Both the position numbers and the translations under genes were made by a program. A model generated the notes under the pieces. It saw only the letters and a program-made list of their open reading frames with translations, did not search any database and was not told the DNA's origin. Positions 1 to 7,192 of a stretch of 8,462 nt of DNA are shown piece by piece. Origin of the DNA: an uncultured Bdellovibrio sp. (GTDB lineage Bacteria; Bdellovibrionota; Bdellovibrionia; Bdellovibrionales; Bdellovibrionaceae); NCBI GenBank assembly GCA_937871355.1, contig CALMPX010000149.1:1-8462 (forward strand), read 5' to 3'. Within the stretch, counting starts at the first letter, position 1. Each line of letters begins with the position of its first letter.

Positions 1-18
1 CGGATGGAAAAATAAGGC

Positions 19-48
19 CTGGCACCTTTAAACTTCCTCGCCTATGAT
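19..48 (+). promoter_or_regulatory. Possible promoter of the DUF885 peptidase gene
   Basis: A -10-like TATGAT (43-48) lies 18 bases after CTGGCA (19-24), which matches four of six bases of the TTGACA consensus. Transcription would start near base 55 and leave a leader of about 25 bases before the ATG at 80. Placement fits, but the -35 is weak and the window begins only 18 bases upstream, so a better promoter further left cannot be excluded. Confidence 0.35.
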
Positions 49-79
49 TATTCCAGATCTATCAATCAAGGAGTCCACG

Positions 80-1948
80 ATGAAGCACCTCGTATACGGT
101 TTTCTTTCTTTAAGCTTAGCCTGTTCTGTCTTCGCTCAATCCACTTCCATGGAGCAAGCTCGAACGGCAGTAAAGAAAAAAGCCGCTACAGATTATGAAA
201 AAAAATGTTTAGCCTTAACCAAACAAGGCGGCGGTAATGAATCAAAACGTCTGCAAAAAATCTTCGACCTGCAATGGAGTTACGTCATGGTCACGTTTCC
301 TGAATGGGCCACGAGCGTGGGCTTTCCGGGACAGGATGATCGCTGGACCGATAATTCTTTTGATGGCTCAGCTGTTTTAGAAAAAGAACTCCTTTGCACG
401 CTGAAATTAATAAAAAGTATTTCTCGCAAAAAACTGAACACAGCGGATCTGTTCCTCGATAATATTCAAAATCGTGTCGATGGCTTAAAATTTCCCGATG
501 AATATTTCCAAATTTCTCAATTAGGCGGCCTACATCAAAATATTGCCGGGTTGTTTGAAAATGTTCCGGCCAGAAATGAAGCCGATTATAAAAACATAAT
601 TGCTCGTCTTAATGGCGCTAGCAAAGTTATGGATAATGGTTTGGCTTTTTTAAAAGAAGGCTTTAGTAAAAAAATTACTCCTCCTAAAATTACTTTGCGT
701 GATGTTCCTGATCAAGTTCAAGCGATGATCAAAGACAATCCTTTAGAAAGTCCCGTGCTTTTGCCGTTTACAAAAATGCCTAACACCATCAGCAAAGAAA
801 AAGCTGAAGCTTTACAAAAAGAAGCCATCGAAATTTACAATAAAGATTTAAAACCTCGATTTGTTGAGTTAAAAAAATATTTAGTTGATACGTACATTCC
901 CGCCGCTCGTGAATCCATAGGAATGAAAGATCTTCCCGACGGAACCAACTGGTATAACTACCGTTTAAAAAGCACAACAACGACAGATATGACGGCTCAA
1001 CAAATTCATGAACTGGGCCTCAAAGAAGTCGCTCGCATCGATAGCGAAATGAAACAGCTCGTTAAAGATATGAAATACAAAGGAAGCTTTGAGGATTTCC
1101 AAGATTTCTTAAAAACAGACAAACAATTCTATTACACCAAAGCTGAAGATCTTTTAGCCGGATACCGTGATATCGCAAAACGAATTGATCCCGAACTCAT
1201 TAAAGTATTTGGGAAATTGCCACGTCAACCTTATGGTGTCGTTCCCGTCCCCGCTTATTCTGAAAAATCTCAAACAACGGCCTACTACAACGACGGATCA
1301 ATCAAAGCCGGTCGCCCTGGATTATTCTATGCCAACACCTACGACTTAAAATCTCGTCCGAAATGGGAGATGGAAGCTCTCACTTTACACGAAGCCGTCC
1401 CCGGTCACCATCTTCAAATTTCGTTAGCCAACGAAATGGAAAACGTTCCTGAATTCAGAAAATATGGATTCTACACCGCCTTTATCGAAGGTTGGGGCTT
1501 GTACGCGGAAAGCCTCGGTTATGAATTAGGAATGTATAAAGATCCTTACCAAAAATATGGACAACTGACCTATGAAATGTGGCGCGCTCTTCGCTTAGTC
1601 GTTGATACCGGAATTCATGCTCTAGGTTGGGAACGCGAACAATCTATCGAATACATGATGAATAATATCTCGAAAGCTTCGCACGATATCATCGTTGAAG
1701 TCGATCGCTACATCGTCTGGCCTGGTCAAGCCACCGCCTACAAAATTGGACAATTAAAAATCAAAGAACTTCGCAATAAAGCCACCGATGAATTAGGTGA
1801 TAAATTTGACGTGAGAAAATTCCATGATGTGGTTTTAGCACAAGGGGCTTTACCTTTAAGTGTTTTAGAAAAAAATGTAGATGAATATATTAAAGCGGAG
1901 CAAAAGAAAAAAACCGCTCAAGCTCCAGCTGCTAAAAAACTAAATTAG
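80..1948 (+). CDS. Exported DUF885 family zinc peptidase
   Basis: This encodes 622 residues. The ATG at 80 is chosen because AAGGAG (68-73) sits six bases before it and a signal peptide begins exactly there (MKHLVYGFLSLSLACSVFA, cleavage near residue 19). An in-frame ATG at 44 has no ribosome site and would put a charged stretch in front of the signal. The mature protein is a single DUF885 (PF05960) domain of usual length. It has the family zinc signature HEAVPGHH at residues 437-444 and the downstream EGWGLYAE at 470-477, whose glutamate is the likely third metal ligand. DUF885 proteins are metallopeptidases or predicted ones; substrate here is unknown. It probably works in the periplasm or outside the cell, degrading peptides. 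The C-terminus is a Lys/Ala/Gln-rich tail. It stands alone on its strand and its stop abuts the stop of the convergent regulator gene. Family call is firm; substrate is not. Confidence 0.93.
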   Translation: MKHLVYGFLSLSLACSVFAQSTSMEQARTAVKKKAATDYEKKCLALTKQGGGNESKRLQKIFDLQWSYVMVTFPEWATSVGFPGQDDRWTDNSFDGSAVLEKELLCTLKLIKSISRKKLNTADLFLDNIQNRVDGLKFPDEYFQISQLGGLHQNIAGLFENVPARNEADYKNIIARLNGASKVMDNGLAFLKEGFSKKITPPKITLRDVPDQVQAMIKDNPLESPVLLPFTKMPNTISKEKAEALQKEAIEIYNKDLKPRFVELKKYLVDTYIPAARESIGMKDLPDGTNWYNYRLKSTTTTDMTAQQIHELGLKEVARIDSEMKQLVKDMKYKGSFEDFQDFLKTDKQFYYTKAEDLLAGYRDIAKRIDPELIKVFGKLPRQPYGVVPVPAYSEKSQTTAYYNDGSIKAGRPGLFYANTYDLKSRPKWEMEALTLHEAVPGHHLQISLANEMENVPEFRKYGFYTAFIEGWGLYAESLGYELGMYKDPYQKYGQLTYEMWRALRLVVDTGIHALGWEREQSIEYMMNNISKASHDIIVEVDRYIVWPGQATAYKIGQLKIKELRNKATDELGDKFDVRKFHDVVLAQGALPLSVLEKNVDEYIKAEQKKKTAQAPAAKKLN

Positions 1949-2791
1949 TTATTTGATGTGATTAAAAACCTCGAGAAAATCGAGGTTAAGCTGGTAAACG
2001 CCGGTATGATCTGTATCAAAAGTCGTCTTTTGAATTTCTCCGGCGAATTCTTTAATTTTCTTTTTAATTTGATCAAAGCCATTTTTATCCGTCGTAAAAG
2101 TAAAAAACATGTTCTCTTTTTTATCTTCAGCCAAACCAAAACTTTTCTGATTTAAAAAAGTCTTCATAACTAATTGATGTGTGCGCGTCAAAGGATGATC
2201 TTTACCAAAATGTGTTCTGCTATTTTGTACTTTTTTAATTTGATTATTCTTCTGATCATATTCAATCTGTCCCATTCGATCGAGCATGATTAAAGCGTCT
2301 TTAATTTGCGAAAAATCCAAACCCAAATAGGTACTGAGCATGTAAGGATTTTTTTGCACTTCTTTTATCGAAAGAGCCACATGAATGATAATATTGTGGT
2401 AACTCATCAAATACTTCATATCATCGTCAAATTGCGACTGCTGAGGTTTAGCTGAATTCACGCTCAGGGTTTGTTGCTTCTGTAGCGTCGAAATTCTTTG
2501 GAATAAAAAGTTCTGGCGATTTTGATCAGTCGTCGCTCCGTAAGATCTGAGCAAAAGAAGATAATCAATTTCATCGTGCAAGAATTCGAGCGTCTGCCCG
2601 GTGATAAATACTTGATCCTCGTTAAGATGATGAGTCTTAGAATTCAAAACCTTCGATAAAAACGTATATTGAATACTTAATTTTTCAGAAAGAAACAAAA
2701 CCGAAAACTTCGGTTTGTTTTTCTTCAGCTCTTTAAGGCGATCTTTGATCGCCAGCTTGTAGTCGAGGTAGTTATACAGTGAAAAGCTCAT
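1949..2791 (-). CDS. TIGR02147 / DUF4423 family transcriptional regulator
   Basis: This encodes 280 residues from the ATG at 2791. A TTG at 2830 would add 13 residues, but it lies in the probable promoter and the homologous region starts at SFSLYNYLDY. No clear Shine-Dalgarno precedes the ATG, so the message may have a very short leader. Residues about 5-60 carry the typical start of the family: a K/E-rich helix, PKFSVLFLSEKL, then YTFLSKVLN, a helix-turn-helix. Residues about 85-115 are an Arg/Gln-rich helix, and about 125-280 are the DUF4423 part, ending GVYQLNLDFLEVF, a family hallmark (VYQLNxxxFP-like). It is presumably a cytoplasmic DNA-binding regulator; the ligand is unknown. It is divergent from the barrel-lipoprotein operon and may control it or itself through the repeats at 2802-2821. 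It contains a terminator-like hairpin in its last codons. Family assignment is confident; target is inference. Confidence 0.88.
   Translation of the reverse strand: MSFSLYNYLDYKLAIKDRLKELKKNKPKFSVLFLSEKLSIQYTFLSKVLNSKTHHLNEDQVFITGQTLEFLHDEIDYLLLLRSYGATTDQNRQNFLFQRISTLQKQQTLSVNSAKPQQSQFDDDMKYLMSYHNIIIHVALSIKEVQKNPYMLSTYLGLDFSQIKDALIMLDRMGQIEYDQKNNQIKKVQNSRTHFGKDHPLTRTHQLVMKTFLNQKSFGLAEDKKENMFFTFTTDKNGFDQIKKKIKEFAGEIQKTTFDTDHTGVYQLNLDFLEVFNHIK
1964..1987 (-). terminator. Intrinsic terminator inside the 3' end of the regulator gene
   Basis: On the minus strand AACCTCGA (1987-1980), a five-base loop and TCGAGGTT (1974-1967) form a perfect 8-bp stem. It runs into a TTTTT tract (1968-1964). The structure is within the last codons of the TIGR02147 gene, about 13 bases before its stop ends. 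The plus-strand version has no T-run after the stem, so it should serve the minus-strand gene better than the DUF885 gene. Confidence 0.6.
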
Positions 2792-2801
2792 ATTTATATA
2801 A

Positions 2802-2830
2802 AAAGTATAACTAAAGTATAAAATTTGCAA
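2802..2830. promoter_or_regulatory. Tandem AAAGTATAA repeats and putative minus-strand promoter
   Basis: Two identical 9-bp copies of AAAGTATAA (2802-2810 and 2813-2821) are spaced by two bases, a period of 11, close to one helical turn. Read on minus, each supplies TATACT, a good -10. A TTGCAA at 2830-2825 lies 15 bases before the second TATACT (2809-2804), a short but possible spacing for the regulator gene. The repeats could equally be an operator for that regulator. I could not assign a good plus-strand promoter for the barrel gene in 2792-2922. Confidence 0.4.
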
Positions 2831-2874
2831 TTCTAAATAATACTATTATTACAATTTTGGATCGATTCTAGGCC

Positions 2875-2888
2875 TGTCTTCAAAGACA
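2875..2888. repeat. Short inverted repeat in the leader of the barrel gene
   Basis: TGTCTT (2875-2880), two bases, then AAGACA (2883-2888) make a perfect 6-bp dyad 34 bases before the ATG at 2923. It could be an operator half-site pair or a small leader hairpin. A 6-bp dyad can occur by chance, so this is a weak call. Confidence 0.25.
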
Positions 2889-2922
2889 AAGTTTCACGAC
2901 AAACACTAACAAAGGAGAAAAA

Positions 2923-3558
2923 ATGAAACAGACAATCACAACGGTACTTTTCGCTTTAGCTTGCACACAGGCTTTTGCGGCAGAACAAAGCGTAATGAAC
3001 ACGAACGAAAAATTGAAATTAGTTCCCAGCCTTGGCTACACCTATTTCAATATTCAAGGAGGAGACACCGCCTACGAATCCAAAGGAGGCAGCTCAGCAG
3101 CCGTATTGATTCAAATGCCCATGAACGCAGACCTCGAATTAGAATCAGGCCTTGAGTACATCGAAACAGGTGCTAAACAATCCGTTTCATTTGGAATCTT
3201 TAGCTTCGACACGTCGAATATCACCATCAAGAACTTGGCTATTCCCTTGAGAGCGAAATATTCATTCAATACGACTCAAGCTGAAGGAACTCATTGGTAC
3301 GGCAAAGCGGGCTTAACTCCGACTTACGTGATGGCCGCTGAACTTGAATCTATGGGAACAACTCAAGATATCAAGTCTGAATTGAATTCTTTCAATATTC
3401 TCACTCAGGCTGGTGTCGGTGCTGATTGGCAAGTGACTATGGGTGGCCGTGTGAACGTTGATTTTTCATACAACTATGGTTTAAACAAAGTTTCTAAAAA
3501 CGATAACGGTCGCGCAGCTGGTTTCCAATTACAAGCTGGCTATTCTATCGAGTTATAA
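2923..3558 (+). CDS. Small outer-membrane beta-barrel protein
   Basis: This encodes 211 residues. AAAGGAG (2911-2917) lies five bases before the ATG and gives a strong start. Residues 1-19 (MKQTITTVLFALACTQAFA) are a signal peptide with an AFA-A cleavage site. The mature 192 residues alternate polar and hydrophobic residues in amphipathic strands: LKLVPSLGYTYF, ADLELESGLEYIETG, AIPLRAKYSF, HWYGKAGLTPTYVM, RVNVDFSYNYGLNKV, and a final GFQLQAGYSIEL. Length and pattern match the eight-strand-type outer membrane beta-barrel families (PF13505/PF13568), but I cannot choose between them. A Cys at 14 in an ALAC context could be read as a lipobox; the barrel pattern and AFA site make this less likely. 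The lipoprotein gene follows after one base, so the pair is probably co-made and may interact. It is divergent from the TIGR02147 regulator. The barrel class is well supported; the function is unknown. Confidence 0.8.
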   Translation: MKQTITTVLFALACTQAFAAEQSVMNTNEKLKLVPSLGYTYFNIQGGDTAYESKGGSSAAVLIQMPMNADLELESGLEYIETGAKQSVSFGIFSFDTSNITIKNLAIPLRAKYSFNTTQAEGTHWYGKAGLTPTYVMAAELESMGTTQDIKSELNSFNILTQAGVGADWQVTMGGRVNVDFSYNYGLNKVSKNDNGRAAGFQLQAGYSIEL

Positions 3559-3559
3559 T

Positions 3560-3988
3560 ATGAAAAATATCATTATACTTTTAGGATTAGTCGCCGCAAT
3601 CACATCTTGCCAAACCATGCCTTACCAACCTTATGCGCGTGATGTGAAAAAGAAACCACAAGCGAATGGAGTTATCGCTTTAAGATTAGATCACAGAGAC
3701 GAAGATCGAGCCAAAGCTGATAACATGATGAAAGCTAACTGCGGACAAGCTCCGGTCAAAGTGATCGAAGAAGGTGAAGTGGTTATCGGACAAGAATCTG
3801 TGACGAACGCCAATACCTCACAACAAAAAGGTTACGAATCTGAACAAGTGGGATCTTTCTTCGGAATGCCCGTGATGGCAGGAGGAAAAGACCCTTCGCA
3901 GACAACAACGGCAAAAGTTGCAACGACTCAAGTTAAGGAATGGCAAATTAATTACGAGTGTGTTGGTAAAAAATCTGTCGTGAAATAG
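3560..3988 (+). CDS. Outer-membrane-type lipoprotein of unknown function
   Basis: This encodes 142 residues. The ATG follows the stop of the barrel gene by one base (TAA, T, ATG) and no good Shine-Dalgarno precedes it, so translation is probably coupled to the barrel gene. The N-terminus MKNIIILLGLVAAITSC has a type II signal peptide with lipobox ITSC and the lipidated Cys at 17. Residue +2 is Gln, not Asp, which in Gram-negatives with a Lol system points to the outer membrane. The mature part has a basic stretch (KKKP), a region ADNMMKANCGQ with Cys61, an acidic VIEEGEVVIGQ, a Gly/Gln/Thr-rich low-complexity middle and EWQINYECVGK with Cys134. Cys61 and Cys134 may form a disulfide. I cannot name a family. 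Its placement suggests a periplasm-facing partner of the barrel. The transcript ends at the hairpin 4012-4045. Confidence 0.8.
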   Translation: MKNIIILLGLVAAITSCQTMPYQPYARDVKKKPQANGVIALRLDHRDEDRAKADNMMKANCGQAPVKVIEEGEVVIGQESVTNANTSQQKGYESEQVGSFFGMPVMAGGKDPSQTTTAKVATTQVKEWQINYECVGKKSVVK

Positions 3989-4011
3989 TTTTTTCCAATA
4001 GGGACTCAATG

Positions 4012-4045
4012 AAAAAGGGAGGGGCCACAGCCTCTCCCTTTTTTT
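4012..4045. terminator. Bidirectional intrinsic terminator between convergent operons
   Basis: A 14-bp stem (4012-4025 with 4030-4043, one G-U pair, loop CACA) has a G+C-rich core GGGAGGGG/CCTCTCCC. It is flanked by AAAAA on the left and seven T on the right (4039-4045). On plus it ends the barrel-lipoprotein operon 24 bases after its stop. On minus the same hairpin is followed by TTTTT and can end the metalloprotease operon, whose stop is at 4073. Confidence 0.93.
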
Positions 4046-4072
4046 ATTTTAAGAATGTAAAAAACGGCAGAT

Positions 4073-5284
4073 CTAAAAAGGATTTAATAAAGAATAAAGA
4101 AACGGATTCCCGTAAGTTAAAACCTGGCGAATCTGATTATTATAATTTCCATAAATCACAAATGAATCGGGGCTAAAATCAATTTGCACGGAATACGGTT
4201 TTAGCGACGTGCCTAAATTGATATGACCGTCCACTTTGTAATTTTGAAAAACAGGTCCTACTAAAAATGAACTTCCCATGGATTTGAACACTGTTTGTTT
4301 ATCTGAAAGTTGCAGCAGAACTGCGGGCTTTAAGGAAAAATCCACTAATTCTGTTTGATCCACGAACAATGTTCCGATTTGCTTCCAGTCACTATCATTT
4401 TCAGTTTTTTTCCGGGTATAAATTTTAAACTCTTTTTTATTTTGTTCTCGTTCAAGCTTGATACAATCGTCGGCTGATTTGATATTAAAAAAAGAAGAAA
4501 CAAAAGCCTGACTGCCTTTAGGAATTAAGACCGAATTGTCACAAATTTGAAACTGTTCATAAGACTTGATAAACGGCGATATCGGCTCGCGTACAAAAAG
4601 AGCTGCCGATTTACGAATGAGTAACTGATCTAAAAACACTTCCGACATCAAACCAGAACCCGTGTGTGGAATTCCAAAGATATGACCCAATTCGTGTATA
4701 ATGACGTACTGTAAAAGCTTGGGAAATTGCCAAGCTTTATCTATCGTATCGGCGGAAGATTTCACATAGGCCTGACTACCGAGATCACCTGAAATATAAA
4801 CAACGCCTGTGCCTTTTAAATTTATTTCATCGTAGCTTTTACGAATCGTTACCCCTAAATATTTATTAGGTGCACCTAAGTATTCAATTTCATCTTGATT
4901 CAAATTTTTATACCCAAATTTAAAAATTATATCTTCGGTCAAGCTACAGGTTTTATTATAAATAAAGTTTTGAGTGTTCAGCTCCACTTTTTCCGACGTC
5001 ACAATAGGATCAACAACTACAATAGAAGTGTTGTTACTAAATTGCTCTTTCCAATATGTTAGAGATTGATGAATTAAATCGACAGCACGAGATTCATCTA
5101 TAGAAAATTCTGCAGATGAAAACTGAACACAGTAATAAACATCTTTTGTGTTCTTCACAAACCATGGATTTTTAGCATTTTTAAATATTTCTCCTCCGGA
5201 GCTCACCCAGCCACCATTGGTGCTAGCAAATACCTGCTGTGTCATAAATATAAAAATAAAAATAAAAAATCTAAAAGAGGGCAT
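4073..5284 (-). CDS. Secreted matrixin-like zinc metalloprotease
   Basis: This encodes 403 residues from the ATG at 5284, supported by AAGGA (5296-5292) seven bases upstream; a TTG at 5311 is rejected. The signal peptide MPSFRFFIFIFIFMTQQVFA has an unusual alternating Phe/Ile core, with cleavage before STNGG. The mature N-terminus GGWVSSGGE followed by NPWFVKN and YYCVQF is a pattern I associate with Bdellovibrio exported matrixin-like proteins. The catalytic site is HELGHIFGIPH at residues 197-207: His197, His201 and His207 bind zinc, Glu198 is the base, and GLMSE at 211-215 supplies the Met-turn. These are metzincin features (peptidase M10-like). The roughly 190 residues after it are predominantly strand-like and unassigned. 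It overlaps the stop of the 232-residue gene by 14 bases and is last in a three-gene operon. It probably cleaves proteins outside the cell or in a prey periplasm; that role is inference. The protease call is strong. Confidence 0.9.
   Translation of the reverse strand: MPSFRFFIFIFIFMTQQVFASTNGGWVSSGGEIFKNAKNPWFVKNTKDVYYCVQFSSAEFSIDESRAVDLIHQSLTYWKEQFSNNTSIVVVDPIVTSEKVELNTQNFIYNKTCSLTEDIIFKFGYKNLNQDEIEYLGAPNKYLGVTIRKSYDEINLKGTGVVYISGDLGSQAYVKSSADTIDKAWQFPKLLQYVIIHELGHIFGIPHTGSGLMSEVFLDQLLIRKSAALFVREPISPFIKSYEQFQICDNSVLIPKGSQAFVSSFFNIKSADDCIKLEREQNKKEFKIYTRKKTENDSDWKQIGTLFVDQTELVDFSLKPAVLLQLSDKQTVFKSMGSSFLVGPVFQNYKVDGHINLGTSLKPYSVQIDFSPDSFVIYGNYNNQIRQVLTYGNPFLYSLLNPF
5251..5268. repeat. Hexanucleotide tandem repeat in a signal-peptide coding region
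   Basis: Three perfect TAAAAA units (5251-5256, 5257-5262, 5263-5268) encode the alternating Phe-Ile hydrophobic core of the metalloprotease signal peptide on the minus strand. Units of six keep the reading frame, so gain or loss would lengthen or shorten the core by two residues. Short A/T-rich repeats also arise by chance in A+T-rich DNA. Confidence 0.6.
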
Positions 5285-5969
5285 GAATAAATCCTTTTCG
5301 TTTAAAAACAAAATCTGTTTTACTGAGCTCGCTGGTAGATGGATAAAGATACATCAGCTGATCTAAACCACTTCGATTTAAATCAAGCTCAAGCTCCATA
5401 AGTACCGCGGGGTGCGAATAATTTGTGGGAAAATTTGCGGGAATAGTTTCTTCAGGATAAAGCTCGAATGAAACTTTCACCGTGGGTACACTGACGAGCT
5501 TACCGCCCTCGATCAATTTGCCTCCATAGAGACTCCACACGCGAGTGATGTTAATGTGATCAATAGGTTCATAAAAATTTTCCATTTGTTTCAACACAGA
5601 TAATAAAATGGTATGGCCTGATTGCTCATAATCTGATTTCAAAACAGGAATAACGTGCCCCATCGATGTATAAATCTGAACTGAATCATCGGTACAATCT
5701 TCTGCTTGCGCAACAGCCTCCGCCGTATTGTTCGACGCACAAGTTTCTTTACAAATGTCATCGCTGCAACTGATTTTACATTTTCCAACTTGAATAAAAA
5801 AATTTTTAGGCTGACTACAATGAAAAGCTTGTTCAAACGGAGTCTTACTTTTGACGAATAAGCTATCTAAGATCTGACTCTGATCAACTATTTTCACCTC
5901 GGCCTGAAGCCGCGGCGAAAATAGTGCAATGATCAAGATGATTAATGGCAAACTTGAACAGGCTTGCAT
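5271..5969 (-). CDS. Exported cysteine-rich protein of unknown function
   Basis: This encodes 232 residues from the ATG at 5969. The start lies inside the preceding gene, whose stop is at 5942-5944, giving a 28-base overlap in another frame. Only a weak GGA precedes the ATG, so re-initiation after the upstream gene is likely. Residues 1-23 (MQACSSLPLIILIIALFSPR then LQA) are a signal peptide, odd because its n-region has no Lys or Arg. The mature part has six cysteines: Cys51, then Cys64-x3-Cys68-x4-Cys73-x3-Cys77, and Cys92. This cluster suggests a disulfide-knitted small domain, since it is exported. The remainder (about 100-232) has strand-rich segments such as VPTVKVSFELYPEE and VLMELELDLN. 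I recognise no family. Its own stop overlaps the start of the metalloprotease by 14 bases, so its level is likely tied to that enzyme; chaperone, inhibitor or substrate-binding roles are guesses. Confidence 0.8.
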   Translation of the reverse strand: MQACSSLPLIILIIALFSPRLQAEVKIVDQSQILDSLFVKSKTPFEQAFHCSQPKNFFIQVGKCKISCSDDICKETCASNNTAEAVAQAEDCTDDSVQIYTSMGHVIPVLKSDYEQSGHTILLSVLKQMENFYEPIDHINITRVWSLYGGKLIEGGKLVSVPTVKVSFELYPEETIPANFPTNYSHPAVLMELELDLNRSGLDQLMYLYPSTSELSKTDFVFKRKGFIHALF

Positions 5970-7117
5970 TGTAATCCAATCGTAAATTCATCTGACTCAG
6001 TCGTTTGAGGGACTTCATCTTGATAAATGAGAAATAAAGAGGTGTGCTCAGGACCCGTTAAAAAGTCCGCTGAATAATTAATCCACTCTTTATCAAATTT
6101 TAAATCCTGCGAATAACTTTTACCGTTATAAGAAAAATTTTGTTTTGAATCTTGGCCACAAGTTTTTCCCGAAGTCACCGGAGTAATTTTAGAAGACACT
6201 CCTTGAGTCATTAATGTTCTTAAATCATCGGCATTCACTTTATTTTTCTCATACACAGCATATTCACATTGAGTCAAAACATGAGTGCCTGGAGCAGCAG
6301 GATCTTCTTCTTCGACCATACCCGGAAGAATGAAGCCTTCAGAATAAATTTGAAAATCAGTCTCTGAAATATCAGCTCCGTTATAGGTGTATTTCTTTTC
6401 CATTCCACCCATGCCACCAAAGCCTGACATCTTCGTCATACCATAGATTTTATTATCAACACCATTGTACTTAATTGAACCTGAATTTTCAGTCAGAATA
6501 GACATATCAAAAGTCATCGGATCCATATCAAAAGAAAAAATGAATTTCATATCTTGAGAGAATTTCCCAATCACCGTTGATTCACCTGATCCCGTCATGG
6601 CGATTTCAACGTATGTTTTTAACATATTTCCAACTTGTTTAATACGTGTCACAATGTGGCCTTGAATTTTAGCTTCGACCACATTGTATTTTTTAATCAT
6701 ATCCGGCTGCTTTAAAATAATGTGCGCTGAGAAATCTCCGATAATCTCTTCAGCATTGGTTTGCTGAGTATCCATGATGGTTTCCATTTCCATCGGACAG
6801 TTAGGACCTTCCATGCGAATATGGTAATTTTTAAATTCTGTGCTGACGCCATCTTTTTCAATTTTTACGATTTGCGGAGCTGACAATTCGGTCGTCACAC
6901 AGGTTTCAAGATCATTTTCTAAATTTTGACCCAGGCGTTCCGCGCTTGGAGTCAGCTTACGTGCTTTTTCATTTACCCCAGTGACTTGAGTATGATTATC
7001 GATCACTTTCGAAAGAGCGCCAAAAGAATTCGCTACTGCCGCAAATTTCCTATCAGCCGACCACGCTGAAGTCGTGAAAACTAATAACCCAAGAATCAAG
7101 ACAGGCGCCATTTTCAT
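5942..7117 (-). CDS. Large exported protein of unknown function, first in operon
   Basis: This encodes 391 residues. AAGGAG (7128-7123) lies five bases before the ATG at 7117, a clear start. MKMAPVLILGLLVFTTSAWS is a signal peptide, cleaved near residue 20-21 before ADRKF. The mature protein has six cysteines (73, 107, 284, 320, 384, 390), an even number consistent with disulfides. It has a Met/Gly-rich segment GMTKMSGFGGMGGM at about 226-239, and the motif YNG three times (217, 245, 330), each in a strand-like context. Many segments alternate as beta strands, for example AEIIGDFSAHIIL-like and KFIFSFDMDPMTFDMSIL. No transmembrane segment beyond the signal is apparent. It leads the three-gene operon and overlaps the next gene by 28 bases. 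A clear promoter in the 79 bases after ogt was not found, so read-through from ogt is possible. I do not recognise the family. Confidence 0.8.
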   Translation of the reverse strand: MKMAPVLILGLLVFTTSAWSADRKFAAVANSFGALSKVIDNHTQVTGVNEKARKLTPSAERLGQNLENDLETCVTTELSAPQIVKIEKDGVSTEFKNYHIRMEGPNCPMEMETIMDTQQTNAEEIIGDFSAHIILKQPDMIKKYNVVEAKIQGHIVTRIKQVGNMLKTYVEIAMTGSGESTVIGKFSQDMKFIFSFDMDPMTFDMSILTENSGSIKYNGVDNKIYGMTKMSGFGGMGGMEKKYTYNGADISETDFQIYSEGFILPGMVEEEDPAAPGTHVLTQCEYAVYEKNKVNADDLRTLMTQGVSSKITPVTSGKTCGQDSKQNFSYNGKSYSQDLKFDKEWINYSADFLTGPEHTSLFLIYQDEVPQTTESDEFTIGLQCKPVQVCH

Positions 7118-7192
7118 AGAATCTCCTTATGAATGAGGGCATTCAACTAAAATTCCAGACAAAGAACAACCTTTCTCAAGCGAAAAACATAA

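Noticed and set aside
20..35. TGGCAC resembling the -24 element of a sigma54 promoter
   Set aside because: The required TTGC-type -12 element is absent at the right distance.
44..79. In-frame ATG at 44 as the start of the DUF885 protein
   Set aside because: It has no ribosome site and places 12 residues before a good signal peptide; the ATG at 80 has AAGGAG at proper spacing.
789..980. Minus-strand open frame inside the DUF885 gene, and similar short frames at 1167-1349, 1945-2155, 2961-3155, 3818-4009, 5148-5366 and 5639-5836
   Set aside because: Each lies largely or wholly within a well-supported gene in another frame, has no recognisable protein features, and is explained as a by-product of that gene.
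2792..2830. TTG start at 2830 for the regulator
   Set aside because: The extra 13 residues are not family-like and lie over the probable promoter repeats.
5285..5311. TTG start at 5311 for the metalloprotease
   Set aside because: AAGGA precedes the ATG at 5284 and the signal peptide begins there.
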